Assembly (NCBI GenBank): GCA_002695185.1
Contig: NZOF01000086.1
Coordinates: 1 to 9,751 of the forward strand
Direction of reading: 5' to 3'
From: Erythrobacter sp.
GTDB taxonomy: Bacteria; Pseudomonadota; Alphaproteobacteria; Sphingomonadales; Sphingomonadaceae
DNA: 9,751 nt
Shown: positions 7,793-9,751 of the stretch, piece after piece
Numbering within the stretch: position 1 is the stretch's first letter
How the letters are laid out: the number at the start of each line of letters is the position of its first letter
Notes under the pieces: model-generated
What the model was told of the DNA's origin: nothing
Databases searched by the model: none
The model's input: the letters and a program-made list of their open reading frames with translations, nothing else
Made by a program: the position numbers and the translations under genes

Positions 7793-7842
7793 TTTACGCC
7801 GCCTCTGAGTATTAGATTGATTTCAAAACGTTATTTGCGAAG

Positions 7843-7864
7843 TTCGATTCAAGCCCTGCCACCA
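7843..7864 (+). other. tRNA-3'-end-like sequence; possible attachment-site core
   Basis: TTCGATTC (7843-7850) resembles a T-loop and is followed 10 nt later by ACCA (7861-7864), as at the 3' end of a tRNA gene with encoded CCA. The CCCTGCC before ACCA would be the acceptor strand. No matching GGCAGGG or clover-leaf lies upstream, so this is not a whole tRNA gene. The TTC-to-CCA distance is 22 nt, one short of the tRNA standard of 23. Such fragments arise when elements integrate into tRNA 3' ends, and the integrase gene 80 nt downstream supports this. The one-base discrepancy keeps confidence moderate to low. Confidence 0.4.
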
Positions 7865-7867
7865 TTT

Positions 7868-7887
7868 CTTCTCAACCCCTTGAGAAG
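7868..7887. repeat. Perfect 8-bp hairpin next to the att-like site
   Basis: CTTCTCAA (7868-7875) and TTGAGAAG (7880-7887) are exact reverse complements with a CCCC loop. A second 7-bp pair wraps around it: TTCAAGC at 7848-7854, inside the tRNA-like sequence, with GCTTGAA at 7887-7893. No T-run follows on the plus strand, so it is a poor terminator. Inverted recombinase core sites, or the terminator of a former tRNA neighbour, are alternatives. Confidence 0.5.
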
Positions 7888-7931
7888 CTTGAAAACCGCG
7901 GAAATTCAGTGGCTTTGGTCCTACCGGGTGC

Positions 7932-7937
7932 TACAAT
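7932..7937 (+). promoter_or_regulatory. Possible -10 element of the integrase gene
   Basis: TACAAT lies 6 nt before the integrase ATG at 7944, so transcription from it would begin at about the start codon and give a leaderless mRNA. That fits the absence of a ribosome binding site. No good -35 is seen at 16-18 bp spacing, so the call is weak. Confidence 0.25.
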
Positions 7938-7943
7938 CGTAGC

Positions 7944-9512
7944 ATGAAGGACGATCCCTTGTACCTGACGAGAAACAGCCACGGGGTGTACTACTACCGC
8001 CGTCCGATAATCGCTGACGACCAAGCCTTTTGGCTTGGGCCTTCGGGAAAGCCGAAGAAGGAGTGGGTTCGGTCGCTCCGTACGAAGGATCGTCGTGAGG
8101 CAATCGAAAAAATGTTGGACGCTGCCGATATGTACGAGGCAGAGCGCACCGAAAATCTACGGCGTCATATGGCTCTAGCGAGCCGAGAGGGTGCCCATGA
8201 GAGCGCGAGGGATCGAGAAGAGCGCGAGGCTGCGGAACGCTTGCTGGCAGAGCAGAGCGCCCGCAGAGAGGCCCGTAGAGAGCTGCGCGTCGAGCGGCGG
8301 AGGCGTGCCGCAATGACAACGGCGGAGTTGAGCCCGGAAGATGCCGCTTGGCATGATCTTCTCCGGGAGAGGGATGCAGAACTTGCTACGCTGCGAAAGG
8401 CCGTGGGAAACGCGCGCGAGAGTAACGCGGCGCTCGCGATTGAGACGGGCCGCATTACGGTGGGCGAGGGGCCCACAGTTGAGAAGCTCATCGCGGCCTA
8501 CGAGGCGGACAAAGCCCCTAGGTGGAGCGGATCGAGCAAGAAGGCCATCCAGCCCGTTTTTAGGCTGTTGCGGGAGATGTTCCCCGGTCGAGCGATCGAC
8601 GAAATCAGCCGAGCCGACGCTCGACGCTTAGTTGTTACGCTAGAGGCGCTTCCTGCCAATCTCGGTAAGCGGAAGGAGCTACGCGGTCTTACCGTGCCCG
8701 AGGCAATCGAGAAGGGCCGGGAGCTTGGACTGCCGACCATCGGCCCCAAAACGATCAATGACGGGTATCTCCTGCACATCGCCTCGATGTGGAATTGGGC
8801 TGTAAAGGAGCAGTGGACCGCCGCGCACCCCTTCAAGGGCCTTTCCGTCCACGATCCGGTGGATGACGCGGAGCGGCGCGCCCCGTTTAAGCCAGAGCAG
8901 CTCACCACGCTATTCTCCAGCTCGCCTTGGACGGGTCCGTGGGAACGCGGGGGCGCAATGCCCGGCGCGTTCTGGGTTCCTCTCCTGTGCTTATTTCAGG
9001 GGTTGCGGAACGCCGAAGCGGCGGGATTGCGTGTTCAAGACGTAGGTGAGCAGGATGGTTTGCCCGTGCTGCATATCGTCCCTTACGAAGGCCGCCCGAT
9101 CAAGACAGCGGGTTCGCGTGGCGACCTGCCTTTGCATCGCGAGCTATTGCAAATCGGGTTCTTAGAGTACGTTGCAGAGCGGCGAGAGGCCGGAGAGTAT
9201 CTGTTGTTTCCTGAAGGTACGCCGAATGGCCGGGGGCAGGTCGCCGCGAAGTTGGCGGAACGGTTCAGCACCAAGGTGAAGCGCTTGGGCCTTGTCGGGC
9301 GCAAATTGGGTATGCACTCTTTCCGGCATAACTTCGAGGACCGGCTACGCGCGGCGGAGATACCTGAACGGACGGCGTTGGCGCTATCACGCCGGGCGGA
9401 GATTGGGTCTAGCAGGCTGTACGGGGAAGGCGTCTCGATCCGGCAGAAGAGCGAGGCTCTTGGCAAAGTGTCCTATCGCGGCTTGGACCTTTCGCATCTC
9501 GTTCCGACCTAG
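7944..9512 (+). CDS. Tyrosine recombinase (site-specific integrase, DUF6538-type N-terminus)
   Basis: A 522-residue integrase. Residues about 6-50 (PLYLTRNSHGVYYYRRPI) fit the DUF6538 arm-binding type. Residues 65-160 are a highly charged, Arg/Glu-rich helical linker, probably coiled coil. Residues about 176-297 form the core-binding (SAM-like) domain (TVEKLIAAYEADKAPRW). Residues about 313-500 are the catalytic domain: Arg355 (QGLRNAEAAGL), Lys387 on the beta-hairpin (PIKTAGSRGDLPL), His458-x-x-Arg461 (MHSFRHNF) and the nucleophile Tyr493 (SRLYGEG). The box III His/Trp, expected nine residues before the Tyr within a GH, is Arg484 (LSRRAE). The enzyme should cut and rejoin att DNA through a 3'-phosphotyrosine to integrate and excise the element. 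The ATG at 7944 is chosen because the N-terminal family motif begins directly after it; no clear ribosome site precedes it. Confidence 0.93.
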   Translation: MKDDPLYLTRNSHGVYYYRRPIIADDQAFWLGPSGKPKKEWVRSLRTKDRREAIEKMLDAADMYEAERTENLRRHMALASREGAHESARDREEREAAERLLAEQSARREARRELRVERRRRAAMTTAELSPEDAAWHDLLRERDAELATLRKAVGNARESNAALAIETGRITVGEGPTVEKLIAAYEADKAPRWSGSSKKAIQPVFRLLREMFPGRAIDEISRADARRLVVTLEALPANLGKRKELRGLTVPEAIEKGRELGLPTIGPKTINDGYLLHIASMWNWAVKEQWTAAHPFKGLSVHDPVDDAERRAPFKPEQLTTLFSSSPWTGPWERGGAMPGAFWVPLLCLFQGLRNAEAAGLRVQDVGEQDGLPVLHIVPYEGRPIKTAGSRGDLPLHRELLQIGFLEYVAERREAGEYLLFPEGTPNGRGQVAAKLAERFSTKVKRLGLVGRKLGMHSFRHNFEDRLRAAEIPERTALALSRRAEIGSSRLYGEGVSIRQKSEALGKVSYRGLDLSHLVPT

Positions 9513-9565
9513 TGTCGGTTGTGTTTGTTCTCTTAATGTTCTAGCGGTGATGGGAAGGGAAGCCT

Positions 9566-9751
9566 ATGAGCCGCAGGACACGCGCACAGCATAAATCGGA
9601 TGATCTCGCCTTCCCGGTTCGCGTGAAGTTTGCGGTACCGCGAGATGGCTTGGGTGCAATCTCGGGCCGGATGTACTTTTGGCTTCGTGAGGAGCTTGGG
9701 CCGGGCCGCTATGCCGTCCACAACGCCTTGGCGATCTCGACCCAGGCGATC
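9566..9751 (+). CDS. Unrecognised protein, N-terminal 62 residues (3' truncated by window)
   Basis: The ATG at 9566 follows a strong purine-rich ribosome site (GGGAAGGGA, 9552-9560, five bases ahead), and the frame stays open to the window edge. The visible protein begins MSRRTRAQHKSDDLAFPV, basic at first, and then reads like a small soluble alpha/beta protein (VRVKFAVPRDGLG, MYFWLREELGPGRYAVHNAL). It starts 53 nt after the integrase stop on the same strand, so it may be co-transcribed and part of the same element. I do not recognise the family and propose no function. Confidence 0.7.
   Translation, partial: MSRRTRAQHKSDDLAFPVRVKFAVPRDGLGAISGRMYFWLREELGPGRYAVHNALAISTQAI

Larger units (their letters stand above)
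7458..7943. other. Gene-free region with att-like architecture upstream of the integrase
   Basis: This stretch of almost 490 bp has no credible gene; the 74-codon open frame at 7537-7761 shows no family signature or ribosome site. It holds the leader of the NT-HEPN gene at its left end. Its right half has several structured elements, listed separately: a nested dyad (7705-7755), two tandem 12-mers (7769-7792), a tRNA-3'-end-like sequence (7843-7864) and a hairpin (7868-7887). The A/T-rich spacers and clustered repeats directly before a tyrosine recombinase gene resemble a recombination site with arm-type binding sites. That reading is inference. Confidence 0.5.

Noticed and set aside
7758..7808. 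16-codon minigene over the tandem 12-mers
   Set aside because: The repeat itself makes the peptide (VGESVGE); no ribosome site, and a DNA-level role is simpler.
7780..7864. Complete tRNA gene ending in CCA
   Set aside because: No acceptor 5' strand, D-arm or anticodon arm can be placed, and the T-arm region is one base short.
1..9751. CRISPR array or insertion-sequence ends
   Set aside because: I saw no regularly spaced repeats and no transposase gene or terminal inverted repeats.

Overview
The window is about 9.75 kb of accessory DNA, probably from an alphaproteobacterium. The Sphingomonadales are my best guess. The grounds are the codon use and moderately high GC, a fused nucleotidyltransferase-HEPN protein of a type I associate with sphingomonads, and a DUF6538-type integrase. 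This assignment is inference; the window contains no rRNA or housekeeping gene. By eye, the left third is less GC-rich than the integrase region, which fits a mosaic of imported pieces.

Layout. Positions 1-4841 (+) hold the C-terminal 1612 residues of a giant STAND-type NTPase whose N-terminus lies left of the window. The visible part has the end of the ATPase core, a winged-helix-like segment, a very long helical-repeat region and a distinct C-terminal domain. Convergent to it is a small MerR/excisionase-type HTH gene (4985-5233, -) with a perfect 9-bp dyad over its ribosome binding site. A gene-free stretch of about 350 bp follows. Next is a tight two-gene unit on the minus strand: a nucleotidyltransferase-HEPN fusion (6528-7457) and, 2 nt downstream, a DUF4238 protein (5629-6525), with a possible terminator behind it. 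Then comes a 486-bp gene-free stretch (7458-7943) with the architecture of an attachment region: a nested dyad, two tandem 12-mers, a tRNA-3'-end-like sequence ending in CCA, and a strong hairpin. A tyrosine recombinase gene (7944-9512, +) starts right after it. The start of an unrecognised gene (9566 onward, +) runs off the right edge.

How the parts may work together. The recombinase, HTH/Xis-like gene and att-like region are mobility functions. The STAND NTPase and the NT-HEPN/DUF4238 pair look like cargo of the anti-phage or toxin-antitoxin kind. If the tRNA-end-like site is a real core site, it would separate two elements, one ending near 7864 and another beginning with the integrase. That would make this an island junction. 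None of the defence roles is shown by the sequence itself; they rest on family knowledge and context.
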